Position numbers and translations under genes: made by a program. DNA of 21,790 bases, from the NCBI GenBank assembly GCA_021772735.1, contig JAJFLK010000352.1:1-21790 (forward strand), read 5' to 3'. This document shows, in pieces, positions 14,420 to 21,267 of the stretch (its first letter is position 1; the number at the start of each line of letters is the position of its first letter). This stretch comes from Candidatus Sumerlaeota bacterium (lineage in GTDB: Bacteria > Sumerlaeota > Sumerlaeia > MVZB01 > JAJFLK01). The notes beneath the pieces were generated by a model that did no database searches, was not told the origin of the DNA, and saw nothing but the letters and a program-made list of their open reading frames with translations.

Positions 14420-15580
14420 ATGAAAGCGACGTTTTCACGTCAGACCTTGCTGTCGGGCATCGGCCTGACCCAGAACATTGTCTCGACTTCGAGCACTCTG
14501 CCGATCCTCTCGAACCTTCTGTTTGAGGCTGATTCAAGCGGGGTCAACCTGATCTCGACCGACTTGGAGGGCTTCGCCAAGGTCCGGCTCGAAGCAACGG
14601 TCGCCGAGGCGGGAAGGGTCACCGCGCCGGCAAAGACGCTTGCCGATATCGTCCGCTCGCTGCCGGACGACGAGGTCGCGCTAACGACTTCGGGCACGCG
14701 GATGACGCTGACGTGCAATCGCAACGTCTTTCACCTCTCGACCATGACGGCGGACGATTTCCCTGAGTGGCCCAAATCCGAATCCGGCGTGACGATCACG
14801 ATTGAGCAGAGCGATCTTCGCCGCCTGCTTCGCAACACTCTTTTCGCAATGCCGGGACGCGATCCGCGTAAGGTTCTGATGGGCGCGCTTGTGGAGGTCT
14901 CGGCCGATCGTCTCACCATCGTCGCCACCGACGGCAGAAAGCTCGGCAAGGCCTCGACCGAACCCACCGAGTTCAAGGGCGAGGGCGAGAAGAGCGTCAT
15001 TATTCCCGGCCGGGTTTTGACCGAAATCGAGAAGTCGCTCGGAGATCAGGGCGAGGTGAAGCTTGAGATCTCGGATCAACGCGCCGTATTTAATCTCGAC
15101 AACCTGAAGCTGACCTACCTGACGAGTCTGATCGAAGGCAAGTTCCCGCAGTATCAATCTGTCATTCCGGAAACTTTCACCCGCGAGCTTCAGCTTCCCA
15201 CGGCCTTGGTGGACGACGCCATCACCCGGGCGGCGATCCTCGCCGAGCGCAAACATCACTCGATCATCTTGAGTTTTGGCAGCGGCATGATCGGCGTGCG
15301 CGCGCAATCGTTCGAGGATGGCTCGTATGAAGGCGAGGTCGGCATCGATTACGACGGGGAGCCATTCAAGTTGGCGTTCAATTACAACTATTTGCATGAT
15401 GTCTTCCGTGTGGCTCCAGACGCAACCATCACAATGATGGTCAAAGAAAGCACGGCGCCGGTCGTTTTCGTCTGCGCGAGTGACGCCAATTCGCTCTATC
15501 TCGTCATGCCGGTTCGCATGCACGATCTTCAAGGTGAAGAGGCCGAGCCTGCCGGCGTCGGGGCCGGCGATCACGCTTGA
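14420..15580 (+). CDS. dnaN: DNA polymerase III beta subunit (sliding clamp)
   Basis: This 386-aa protein forms the ring-shaped dimer that tethers DNA polymerase III and many repair proteins to DNA. The N-terminus MKATFSRQTLLSGI, the stretch STLPILSNLLFEA (about 24-36), the ISTDLEGFAKV region, the ATDGRKLGKA block and the C-terminal YLVMPVRM are all typical of the family and appear in the expected order. The canonical C-terminus MPVRM falls at 363-367, almost the same place as MPMRL at the end of the 366-aa E. coli protein. However, 19 more residues (HDLQGEEAEPAGVGAGDHA) follow. Those final residues border the peptide-binding cleft in known clamps, so the tail could influence partner binding. 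ATG 14420 is chosen because it matches family N-termini; the frame extends further upstream but that part is not clamp-like. No dnaA, recF or gyrB neighbour is present. Confidence 0.96.
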   Translation: MKATFSRQTLLSGIGLTQNIVSTSSTLPILSNLLFEADSSGVNLISTDLEGFAKVRLEATVAEAGRVTAPAKTLADIVRSLPDDEVALTTSGTRMTLTCNRNVFHLSTMTADDFPEWPKSESGVTITIEQSDLRRLLRNTLFAMPGRDPRKVLMGALVEVSADRLTIVATDGRKLGKASTEPTEFKGEGEKSVIIPGRVLTEIEKSLGDQGEVKLEISDQRAVFNLDNLKLTYLTSLIEGKFPQYQSVIPETFTRELQLPTALVDDAITRAAILAERKHHSIILSFGSGMIGVRAQSFEDGSYEGEVGIDYDGEPFKLAFNYNYLHDVFRVAPDATITMMVKESTAPVVFVCASDANSLYLVMPVRMHDLQGEEAEPAGVGAGDHA

Positions 15581-15599
15581 TCGAGATCTATCTATTGAA

Positions 15600-15698
15600 A
15601 TGTACGGCGGTGCGCGCTTGCGGCATCTCAGCCCGCGCAAGCGAATGCAGATCGTGATGGTCGGCGCCTTCGCGTTGGTCTGCTATCGGGTGAGGTAA
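15600..15698 (+). CDS. possible 32-aa membrane peptide
   Basis: A short frame lies between dnaN and the TPR gene. It begins 19 nt after the dnaN stop, and its TAA ends 2 nt before the TPR ATG, overlapping that gene's ribosome binding site. The peptide has a basic first half (HLSPRKR) and a hydrophobic second half (MQIVMVGAFALVCY), then RVR. This is the form of a small single-pass membrane protein or a leader peptide coupled to the next gene. It has no clear ribosome binding site, and the frame is open upstream inside dnaN, so it may be chance. Confidence 0.3.
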   Translation: MYGGARLRHLSPRKRMQIVMVGAFALVCYRVR

Positions 15699-15700
15699 TT

Positions 15701-16384
15701 ATGGCACGGCGACGACGCAAGCGAATTTCAAAAGGAAATGGCGGCGACGATCGACCTGCGCAGGGTCGGGCGGGCGGCGGCGCGCATGCGGATCGCGATG
15801 CTTCCTCGAAAAGCGGAGCGGATCCCCGCGTCGTCATTGGGATACTGGCGGGATTCGCCGCGCTCTCAGCTCTCGTATTCGCTTCCTCGTGGCCGGGGTA
15901 TGTCATGTCGATTCGGACGCGGTCCGCTGAGGCGGCGATCGATGAAAGGCGGTATGCGGACGCCATCGAGCCGCTGGAGCTAATTGTCGAGAAGACCCCT
16001 TCGGCGTGGCGCAGGCAAGTACAGCTGGGGGATTGCTACCTCGAAACCGGAGAACCTGCTGAGGCGCTCGTGGCATACGCGACGGCGCTCGAATTCAATC
16101 CAAGGCTTGAGATCCGGGCCAAGATTGGCATCGCGTATTTCAATGACGACCCCAATTCAAGGCAAGCAATTGACAATTTGCTTGCAGCGCGGCAGGCCGA
16201 TCCCAGGGACGCAGAGACGAATTATTATATCGGCCTGTATCAAATGCACCACGAGCGATATCGCGAAGCGGCGAACGCATTCCGTGCCGCGAGCGCCGAC
16301 CCGGAACTCCTCGAAAAGGCCAAGCCGTATCTTGAGCAGATCAAAGTTGCCCTGCTCGGCTCCAGCCAGCCCCCGCCCGGTTGA
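15701..16384 (+). CDS. membrane-anchored tetratricopeptide repeat protein
   Basis: This 227-aa protein starts with a strongly basic cytoplasmic segment (MARRRRKRISKG, then Gly/Asp-rich to about 42). It has one transmembrane helix (about 43-64) and then about four TPR-type helical pairs (about 71-205). TPR hallmarks are seen in QLGDCYLETGEPAEALVAYATALEFNP and YYIGLYQMHHERYREAANAFRAA, described here by the G-Y-A-P spacing (about 110-134 and 176-198). Charge distribution predicts the repeats outside the cytoplasmic membrane. TPR domains bind protein partners; no enzymatic motif is present. A GAGG site lies 6 nt before the ATG. The gene follows dnaN by 120 bp (holding a possible small ORF) and precedes the two-receiver protein by 180 bp. 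Its specific partner is unknown. Confidence 0.82.
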   Translation: MARRRRKRISKGNGGDDRPAQGRAGGGAHADRDASSKSGADPRVVIGILAGFAALSALVFASSWPGYVMSIRTRSAEAAIDERRYADAIEPLELIVEKTPSAWRRQVQLGDCYLETGEPAEALVAYATALEFNPRLEIRAKIGIAYFNDDPNSRQAIDNLLAARQADPRDAETNYYIGLYQMHHERYREAANAFRAASADPELLEKAKPYLEQIKVALLGSSQPPPG

Positions 16385-16564
16385 ATCCCTCCAGAAGAAC
16401 ATCGACCTCCGCACCTCGCCCGCCGGGCATAATCCGGGGCCCATCGAGTCCTCCAGAGGGGCATTGAAGGCGGCAAGACAAGCGCACGGCGAAATTGCTT
16501 GATCCGGCCGCTGGGAGGGTAAAGAATCGTCCTTGGGGAACATGAAAAAGGGCGAGGCGATGCC

Positions 16565-17791
16565 ATGTGCGCCATTCGAATATTAATCGTCGAAGACGAC
16601 CGCGACATCGGGGATTTATTCCAGGCCGCTCTTGAGCCTCCTCATGAGTGCCTTCGAGCGGCAAATGGCATGGAAGGCTTTCAGATGGTGCTCGATGGCG
16701 AACCGGACGTCATCGTCACGGACATCATGATGCCCGTGATGGATGGGTTCGAGTTCATCGAGCGCGTGCGTAAGGATCCACGATTCGAAGATTTGCCCGT
16801 GGTCTTTATTTCCGCGTTGGGCTCGAGGGAAAAGATCAAGCACGGTTACGACATCGGCGGGGCCCTATTCCTGACCAAACCGATTCCACCGTTACGACTC
16901 CAGCGCAATCTCGAAATTTTCTTCAAAGACCATGACATCGTAGAGAAGCCGAAGAGCCGCGATATTGAAGCCGTCCGAAGCGGACCGCCTGTGGCAGACC
17001 CGCCGGCCCCGGAGCAAACCGACGAGACTGAAGTTTCCCGGCATGATGAGATGACTCCGAAGGCACAGCTTGCGCATCGTCCGCCCATAGCGACTCTGAA
17101 CGAGGCGGTCGAACACGCCAGGACCGAGGCCGAATCAAAAAGAGCCCGAGATGCAGAAGCGGCTGCGGAGCACGAGGCAAAGGTTAAATCCAAACACGAG
17201 GCGAAGGCCCAGGCCGCGCACGACGCCAGCGCGAAGGCCGGGAAGCCGGCGCAAGAGGGGGCGGAGTCGAGACGCGCTCCAAAAGCTGGAAGCGTCAAGG
17301 CCCGAGCGGGTCTGACAACGCCGATGACTGCCAGTATCAATTCACTCAAAACCCGAGTGCTTCTCGTCGAGGATGATCCGGACGCCCTGGAATTGATGTC
17401 CCTGGGAATCGAAGAGGATTACGAAGTGATCCTGGCTCGCAACGGGCTTGAGGCGATCGAACGGGCCGCTCGCTGGAAGCCGGATATTTTCGTCATCGAC
17501 GGGATGCTCCCCAAAATGACCGGATATCAGATGGTCTCCATGCTCAAGAAGAACGCATCGTTTTCCACCACTCCGATCATATTCATCTCAGGCAAGACGA
17601 CCATTCGCGATAGACAGTATGTGAATAAACTGGGCGTGCGAACGTTCCTCGCGAAACCGTTCGAGATCGCAGTTCTCGTCGAGGAAATCAGGAAGATAGA
17701 AGCGGAGTCGGGATTTAAGATTCGAGAAAATCGCCCGCCCTACCAACAGTTGTCGTATGAACTGGCGGGTGAGCAGGATCGACGCCGGTAG
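16565..17791 (+). CDS. protein with two receiver domains joined by a charged linker
   Basis: This 408-aa signalling protein has two CheY-like receiver domains and no output domain. REC1 (about 4-120) has the acidic pocket E10/D11/D12, phosphoacceptor D53 in VTDIMMP and K105 in TKP. REC2 (about 262-380) has E269/D270/D271, phosphoacceptor D312 in VIDGMLP and K364 in AKP. Both sites are intact, so both may be phosphorylated. The 140-residue linker is rich in Ala, Glu, Lys and His, with HEAK-type repeats, and probably forms an extended helix. A 28-residue tail follows REC2. No DNA-binding, histidine kinase or cyclase domain is present, so output is probably by protein contact. GAGG lies 7-8 nt before the ATG. 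A possible 42-aa ORF and a STAS gene follow directly. The cognate kinase is not in the window. Confidence 0.92.
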   Translation: MCAIRILIVEDDRDIGDLFQAALEPPHECLRAANGMEGFQMVLDGEPDVIVTDIMMPVMDGFEFIERVRKDPRFEDLPVVFISALGSREKIKHGYDIGGALFLTKPIPPLRLQRNLEIFFKDHDIVEKPKSRDIEAVRSGPPVADPPAPEQTDETEVSRHDEMTPKAQLAHRPPIATLNEAVEHARTEAESKRARDAEAAAEHEAKVKSKHEAKAQAAHDASAKAGKPAQEGAESRRAPKAGSVKARAGLTTPMTASINSLKTRVLLVEDDPDALELMSLGIEEDYEVILARNGLEAIERAARWKPDIFVIDGMLPKMTGYQMVSMLKKNASFSTTPIIFISGKTTIRDRQYVNKLGVRTFLAKPFEIAVLVEEIRKIEAESGFKIRENRPPYQQLSYELAGEQDRRR

Positions 17792-17792
17792 G

Positions 17793-17921
17793 ATGGGTCC
17801 ACTTGAACGCCTCATGGACAGATACGGGCTTGTGCGGGCTTCGGAGCAAGACAAACAGGTGAAGACCGCAAGCGCTGCGCGCCGCTTCGGTGGCGTGGCG
17901 CAGGTGAGTCGCATCAGTTGA
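17793..17921 (+). CDS. possible 42-aa small protein between the two-receiver and STAS genes
   Basis: An ATG 1 nt after the stop of the two-receiver gene opens a 42-codon frame. Its TGA overlaps the TTG start of the STAS gene by 4 bases (TTGA). Start and stop are thus both in coupling geometry, which suggests that ribosomes pass through it between the two signalling genes. The peptide MGPLERLMDRYGLVRASEQD continues with a basic, Ala-rich half (KTASAARRFGG); net charge is positive, with no membrane segment or known motif. There is no strong ribosome binding site apart from AGGA about 15 nt upstream. I do not recognise it; it may be a small partner of the neighbouring proteins or a chance frame. 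Confidence 0.4.
   Translation: MGPLERLMDRYGLVRASEQDKQVKTASAARRFGGVAQVSRIS
17902..17908 (+). promoter_or_regulatory. ribosome binding site supporting the TTG start of the STAS gene
   Basis: AGGTGAG lies 9 nt before TTG 17918, an ideal distance, but 21 nt before the in-frame ATG at 17930. This favours the TTG start. Confidence 0.55.
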
Positions 17922-18454
17922 CGACAAATATGGAAAGCATCGAATTCGCAAAACTGCCCGACGGCATCATCGTCATCAGAGTATCCGGCAAAGGGAATCA
18001 TCAAAACAGTGCGTCATTGCGTCGGGTGATGGAATTGACGAGCACCCACGAATCGTGCCCGAAGTATATCTTCGACCTGGAGAAATGCACGACGATGGAC
18101 TCGACGTTCATGGGCGTCATGGCGACGATCGGGCTTAGGCAACACCGGTCGGCCAGAACGCGGGGAATCATCCTTAACCCCACTTCAAACGTCGCCAGGC
18201 AGCTCGACCTGCTTGGGCTAAAGTATATTCTGGACATTCGCGGGGGAAAAGGCGATGAAGGCGCCCCCTCGGCTCCGAGCCCGAGGCGGGGATTCTCGGC
18301 CGTCGATACTCCAGAAATGACGCGCCTGGACCGAATTATCATGATGATCGAGGCGCACGAGCAGCTCGCGGATATCGACAAAGGCAACGCCGTGAAATTC
18401 CGTGGCGTCCTGGAAGATCTGCGCAAGAGCCTCGGTCGCGCCAGCAAAGATTAA
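17918..18454 (+). CDS. STAS-domain protein with C-terminal helical extension
   Basis: This 178-aa protein has an N-terminal STAS domain (about 5-107) like the anti-sigma-factor antagonists SpoIIAA/RsbV. The conserved loop reads TTMDSTFMGVM, with D61 and the phosphorylatable S62/T63 at the place where kinase-type anti-sigma factors phosphorylate such proteins. After a Gly/Pro/Ser-rich linker (about 108-133), residues 135-175 form a charged helical section (RIIMMIEAHEQLADIDKGN ...). I recall this arrangement in STAS proteins of Planctomycetota-like bacteria. It is likely the cytosolic switch partner of an unseen kinase, phosphatase or sigma-regulator. Its position right after the two-receiver gene suggests a shared pathway. 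The TTG start is chosen from the AGGTGAG site; ATG 17930 is the alternative, shortening it by 4 residues. gltX starts 3 nt after its stop. Confidence 0.85.
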   Translation: MTTNMESIEFAKLPDGIIVIRVSGKGNHQNSASLRRVMELTSTHESCPKYIFDLEKCTTMDSTFMGVMATIGLRQHRSARTRGIILNPTSNVARQLDLLGLKYILDIRGGKGDEGAPSAPSPRRGFSAVDTPEMTRLDRIIMMIEAHEQLADIDKGNAVKFRGVLEDLRKSLGRASKD

Positions 18455-18457
18455 AGC

Positions 18458-19981
18458 ATGACGACAAAACTGACCAAGGCGAGCCGATTGCGGTTCGCCC
18501 CGAGCCCGACGGGAACGCTTCACGTCGGTGGCGCCCGTACGGCGCTGTTCAACTGGCTGCTTGCCCGAGGCTGTGGCGGCAAATTCATCCTGAGGATCGA
18601 GGATACGGATCGCGAGCGCTCGACCGAGGAATCGGTCCAGGTCATTCTGGACGCGATGGCGTGGCTGGGCCTGGACCACGACGAAGGCCCGTTCTATCAA
18701 TCGCGCCGTGGCGAGCATTACGCCTTGGCGCTCGCCACACTGCGCGAAAGCGGGCGGGCTTATCCGTGTTTCTGCACGGCCGAGCGCCTGGACGCCCTGC
18801 GCAAGCAGGCCCGGGCCGATGGGACCGCGTTCGTTTACGACGGCCTTTGCCGCGCGCTCGGCGAGGATGAACGGGCGAGCCGGATCGAAAAAGGCGAGCC
18901 GCATGTCATTCGGTTTGCCGTCGAGCCGGGCTCAATCACTGAGTTTGACGATATGATCGGCGGGCCGAGGCCGTTCGAGAACGACCGGCTCGGCGATTTC
19001 GTCATTCGGCGCAGCGACGGCTCGCCGATTTATCACCTCACCGTCGTCGTCGACGATCACGAAATGGAAATCACACACGTCGTGCGCGGAGACGATCACG
19101 TTTCGAACACGCCGCGTCAGCTTCTTCTGTTCGACGCGCTCGGATGGGATCGCCCGCACTACGCTCACCTGCCCCTGATTCAGGGCGCGGATAAGGCACG
19201 ACTCTCCAAGCGTCACGGCGCGACCAGCGTGCTCGAATTCAAGCGCGAGGGGTTCTTGCCCGAGGCCATGATCAACTTTCTTGCCCTGCTCGGCTGGAGC
19301 CTCGATGCGGAAACCGAGCGTCTGACACGCGCCGAGCTGATCGAGAATTTCTCGCTCGATCGAATCAACCGTTCGGCGGCAGTGTTCGACAAAACGAAAC
19401 TGGAGTGGATGAACGGCGTCTACTTGCGCTCCAAGCCGCTTGACGAAGTGACGAAGCTAGCCCGGGATTTTTTCCGCCTTGACCCGGATGATGCCCTCGA
19501 CCTTATCAGCGACAAACGGCTCGATGAACCGTGGTTCGAATCGATCGTCGCCCTGGAAGTCGAACGCTCGCGAACGCTTGGAGAGATGAGACGCAATCTG
19601 GACTGCTTCCTTGTTGCTTCGCTCGAGAGCTATGAAGAGAAGGGCGCGCGCAAACATTTGCTCAAGCCGGGTGTATGCGAGCAACTCGCCCGAACCGCCG
19701 AGGCCCTGCGTGCGGTCGAGAATTTCGAGGCCGAGGGCCTGGAAGCCGCCCTGCGGAGCCTGGCCGAGCGCGAAGGTCTTTCCTTCGGCAAGGTCGTGCA
19801 TCCGCTGCGGATGTCACTGACGGGCCGATCGGCCTCGCCGGGGATTTTTGACGTGCTCATCGCCTTTGGCAGAGAGACAAGCCTGGAACGAATCGAGCAA
19901 GCGAGAGAGTGGATCGAGGCCCAACCCCCCGCATCAGAATCGCCGGCATCAGAATCGCCCAGACAGGAGCAAGCAAGGTGA
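18458..19981 (+). CDS. gltX: glutamate--tRNA ligase
   Basis: This 507-aa cytosolic class I synthetase charges tRNA-Glu (and possibly tRNA-Gln if it is non-discriminating, which I cannot decide here). The HIGH-type motif is HVGG (22-25) in APSPTGTLHVGG, and the KMSKS-type motif is RLSKR (248-252) followed by HGA, both the usual GluRS variants. LRIEDTD (45-51) and VVRGDDHVSNTPRQ (208-221) are also family hallmarks. C104-F-C106 with Y127 and C131 resembles the zinc site of bacterial GluRS. The anticodon-binding C-terminal half is complete, ending in the usual MSLTGRSASPGIFD block. The last 18 residues, PPASESPASESPRQEQAR, are an unstructured tail built partly from a 15-bp duplication. The ATG is 3 nt after the STAS stop, and the TGA overlaps the GTG of the M16 peptidase by 4 bases. 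Confidence 0.97.
   Translation: MTTKLTKASRLRFAPSPTGTLHVGGARTALFNWLLARGCGGKFILRIEDTDRERSTEESVQVILDAMAWLGLDHDEGPFYQSRRGEHYALALATLRESGRAYPCFCTAERLDALRKQARADGTAFVYDGLCRALGEDERASRIEKGEPHVIRFAVEPGSITEFDDMIGGPRPFENDRLGDFVIRRSDGSPIYHLTVVVDDHEMEITHVVRGDDHVSNTPRQLLLFDALGWDRPHYAHLPLIQGADKARLSKRHGATSVLEFKREGFLPEAMINFLALLGWSLDAETERLTRAELIENFSLDRINRSAAVFDKTKLEWMNGVYLRSKPLDEVTKLARDFFRLDPDDALDLISDKRLDEPWFESIVALEVERSRTLGEMRRNLDCFLVASLESYEEKGARKHLLKPGVCEQLARTAEALRAVENFEAEGLEAALRSLAEREGLSFGKVVHPLRMSLTGRSASPGIFDVLIAFGRETSLERIEQAREWIEAQPPASESPASESPRQEQAR
19931..19960. repeat. 15-bp tandem duplication in the gltX 3' end
   Basis: Two adjacent 15-bp units, GCATCAGAATCGCCG and GCATCAGAATCGCCC, differ only at the last base. 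They encode two ASESP-type segments of the GltX tail. The frame is preserved because the unit is five codons. Confidence 0.85.
19965..19969 (+). promoter_or_regulatory. ribosome binding site for the GTG start of the M16 peptidase
   Basis: AGGAG inside the end of gltX, 8 nt before GTG 19978. It supports the GTG start and the GTGA overlap with the gltX stop. Confidence 0.8.
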
Positions 19982-21234
19982 TTCGGCTTCGGACCCTGGA
20001 CAACGGCGTGCGCATCGCGACGGACTCGATGAAATCGGTTCGATCGTGCTCGGTGGGACTGTGGATCGAGCTTGGCAGCCGCTGGGAGGGGCCGCGAGAA
20101 TACGGAATCACGCACTTCATCGAGCACATGCTCTTCAAAGGAACGGGCCGGTTCACCGCCCTCGAACTTGCCGCCGAATTGAATCGCCTCGGCGGGCAGT
20201 TCAACGCGCATACGGGCCAGGAGGCGATGTGTCTGCACGCGCAATGCGTCGACGCCAAGGCCCCTGAAGTCTTGGAACTGCTTTGTGAAATGCTGCTCGA
20301 ATCCACTTTCGCTGAAGATGAAATCCGGCGCGAACGCAACGTGGTCCTCGAAGAATACCGAATGTATGAAGACAACCCTGAGGACCTTGTATACGACCTT
20401 TACTATCGAGCGCTCTGGCCGAAGTCTGGCCTGGGCCGGCCGATCCTGGGAAGCAAGTCGTCGATTGGCCGCCTGTCTGGAGCGGCAATCCGGCGTTACA
20501 TGGATCGCGAATTCGAGCCGGGCCGAATCCTGGTCACGCTGTCGGGAAGCTTCGATGGAACCGCCTGCTCGCGAGTGATCCGCCGCAAGCTCGGAGCGAT
20601 CCCTCGACGGCGCAGATCCAAGCGCGTGGACCGAAGCCGGCCGGGAGCCGAACGCGTGATCTACGAGCCCCGCGATCTGGGGCAAATGCACTTTTGCCTC
20701 GGCACGCTCGGACCGAAACGAACCTCGCGTGATCGCTACGCGTTCGGGTTGCTCAATATGATGCTCGGCGGCGGGATGAGCTCCCGGCTGTTCAACGAAG
20801 TTCGCGAGAAGCGCGGGCTGGTTTATTCCATCCAATCCTTCGCGCAGACTTTCCGCGATACGGGCGGCTTCGGGATCGCGGGCTCGACGAGCCCGGAAAA
20901 CTTCGAGCAGGTCCTGGAGCTGAGCCTCGGTGAACTGAGCCGCGTGTGCACAGAACGCGCGAGCGACGAGGAGCTCGATCTGGTCAAAGAGCAGATCATC
21001 GATTCGATTCTTATGAGCGTGGAGAGCACTTCATCTCGGATGACCCGGCTCTCCGATGCCATCCTCACGACGGGCCGGGTGATCCCGTACGGGAGGATTA
21101 TCGAGAGCGTCCGCGCGACCGGGCCGAACGACTTGAGGCGCGTTGCGCGCAAATACTTCGGCGGACGCAGATTGGCCGGCGCACTCATCGGCCCCAAAGG
21201 GACTTCAACGCGCGCGTTGCGGCGGCGAATCTAA
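19978..21234 (+). CDS. M16-family zinc peptidase (processing-peptidase-like, M16B)
   Basis: This 418-aa peptidase is related to the mitochondrial processing peptidase beta subunit and bacterial PqqL/YmxG-type proteins. The inverted zinc motif HFIEH is at H46-E49-H50, and the distal ligand candidate is E126 in VVLEEYRMYEDNP, at the 76-residue spacing known from MPP beta. The second half has the glycine-rich block MMLGGGMSSRLFNEVREKRGLVYSI (about 260-284, given here as a landmark), which forms the substrate-binding side. Length fits a single-chain M16B protein that acts as a dimer. No signal peptide is seen, so a cytosolic site is most likely. GTG 19978 is supported by AGGAG and by the start of homologous-looking sequence (RTLDNGVRIATD). 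An upstream ATG at 19909 would run into gltX. It overlaps gltX by 4 bases. Confidence 0.93.
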   Translation: MIRLRTLDNGVRIATDSMKSVRSCSVGLWIELGSRWEGPREYGITHFIEHMLFKGTGRFTALELAAELNRLGGQFNAHTGQEAMCLHAQCVDAKAPEVLELLCEMLLESTFAEDEIRRERNVVLEEYRMYEDNPEDLVYDLYYRALWPKSGLGRPILGSKSSIGRLSGAAIRRYMDREFEPGRILVTLSGSFDGTACSRVIRRKLGAIPRRRRSKRVDRSRPGAERVIYEPRDLGQMHFCLGTLGPKRTSRDRYAFGLLNMMLGGGMSSRLFNEVREKRGLVYSIQSFAQTFRDTGGFGIAGSTSPENFEQVLELSLGELSRVCTERASDEELDLVKEQIIDSILMSVESTSSRMTRLSDAILTTGRVIPYGRIIESVRATGPNDLRRVARKYFGGRRLAGALIGPKGTSTRALRRRI

Positions 21235-21267
21235 AATGTTGAGATTGATCGACCAGGGACGGCGACA

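Noticed and set aside
14681..15640. 319-codon minus-strand ORF opposite dnaN
   Set aside because: Antisense shadow of a clearly conserved gene; no domain recognisable.
16385..16564. Intrinsic terminator after the TPR gene
   Set aside because: Small GC-rich pairings such as CCTCCAGAGG exist, but none is followed by a T-run.
16542..16586. 14-codon ORF starting MKKGEAMPC overlapping the start of the two-receiver gene
   Set aside because: Too short to support; the receiver gene has its own ribosome binding site and typical N-terminus.
19630..20835. 401-codon minus-strand ORF opposite gltX and the M16 gene
   Set aside because: Antisense shadow across two overlapping conserved genes; no recognisable motif.
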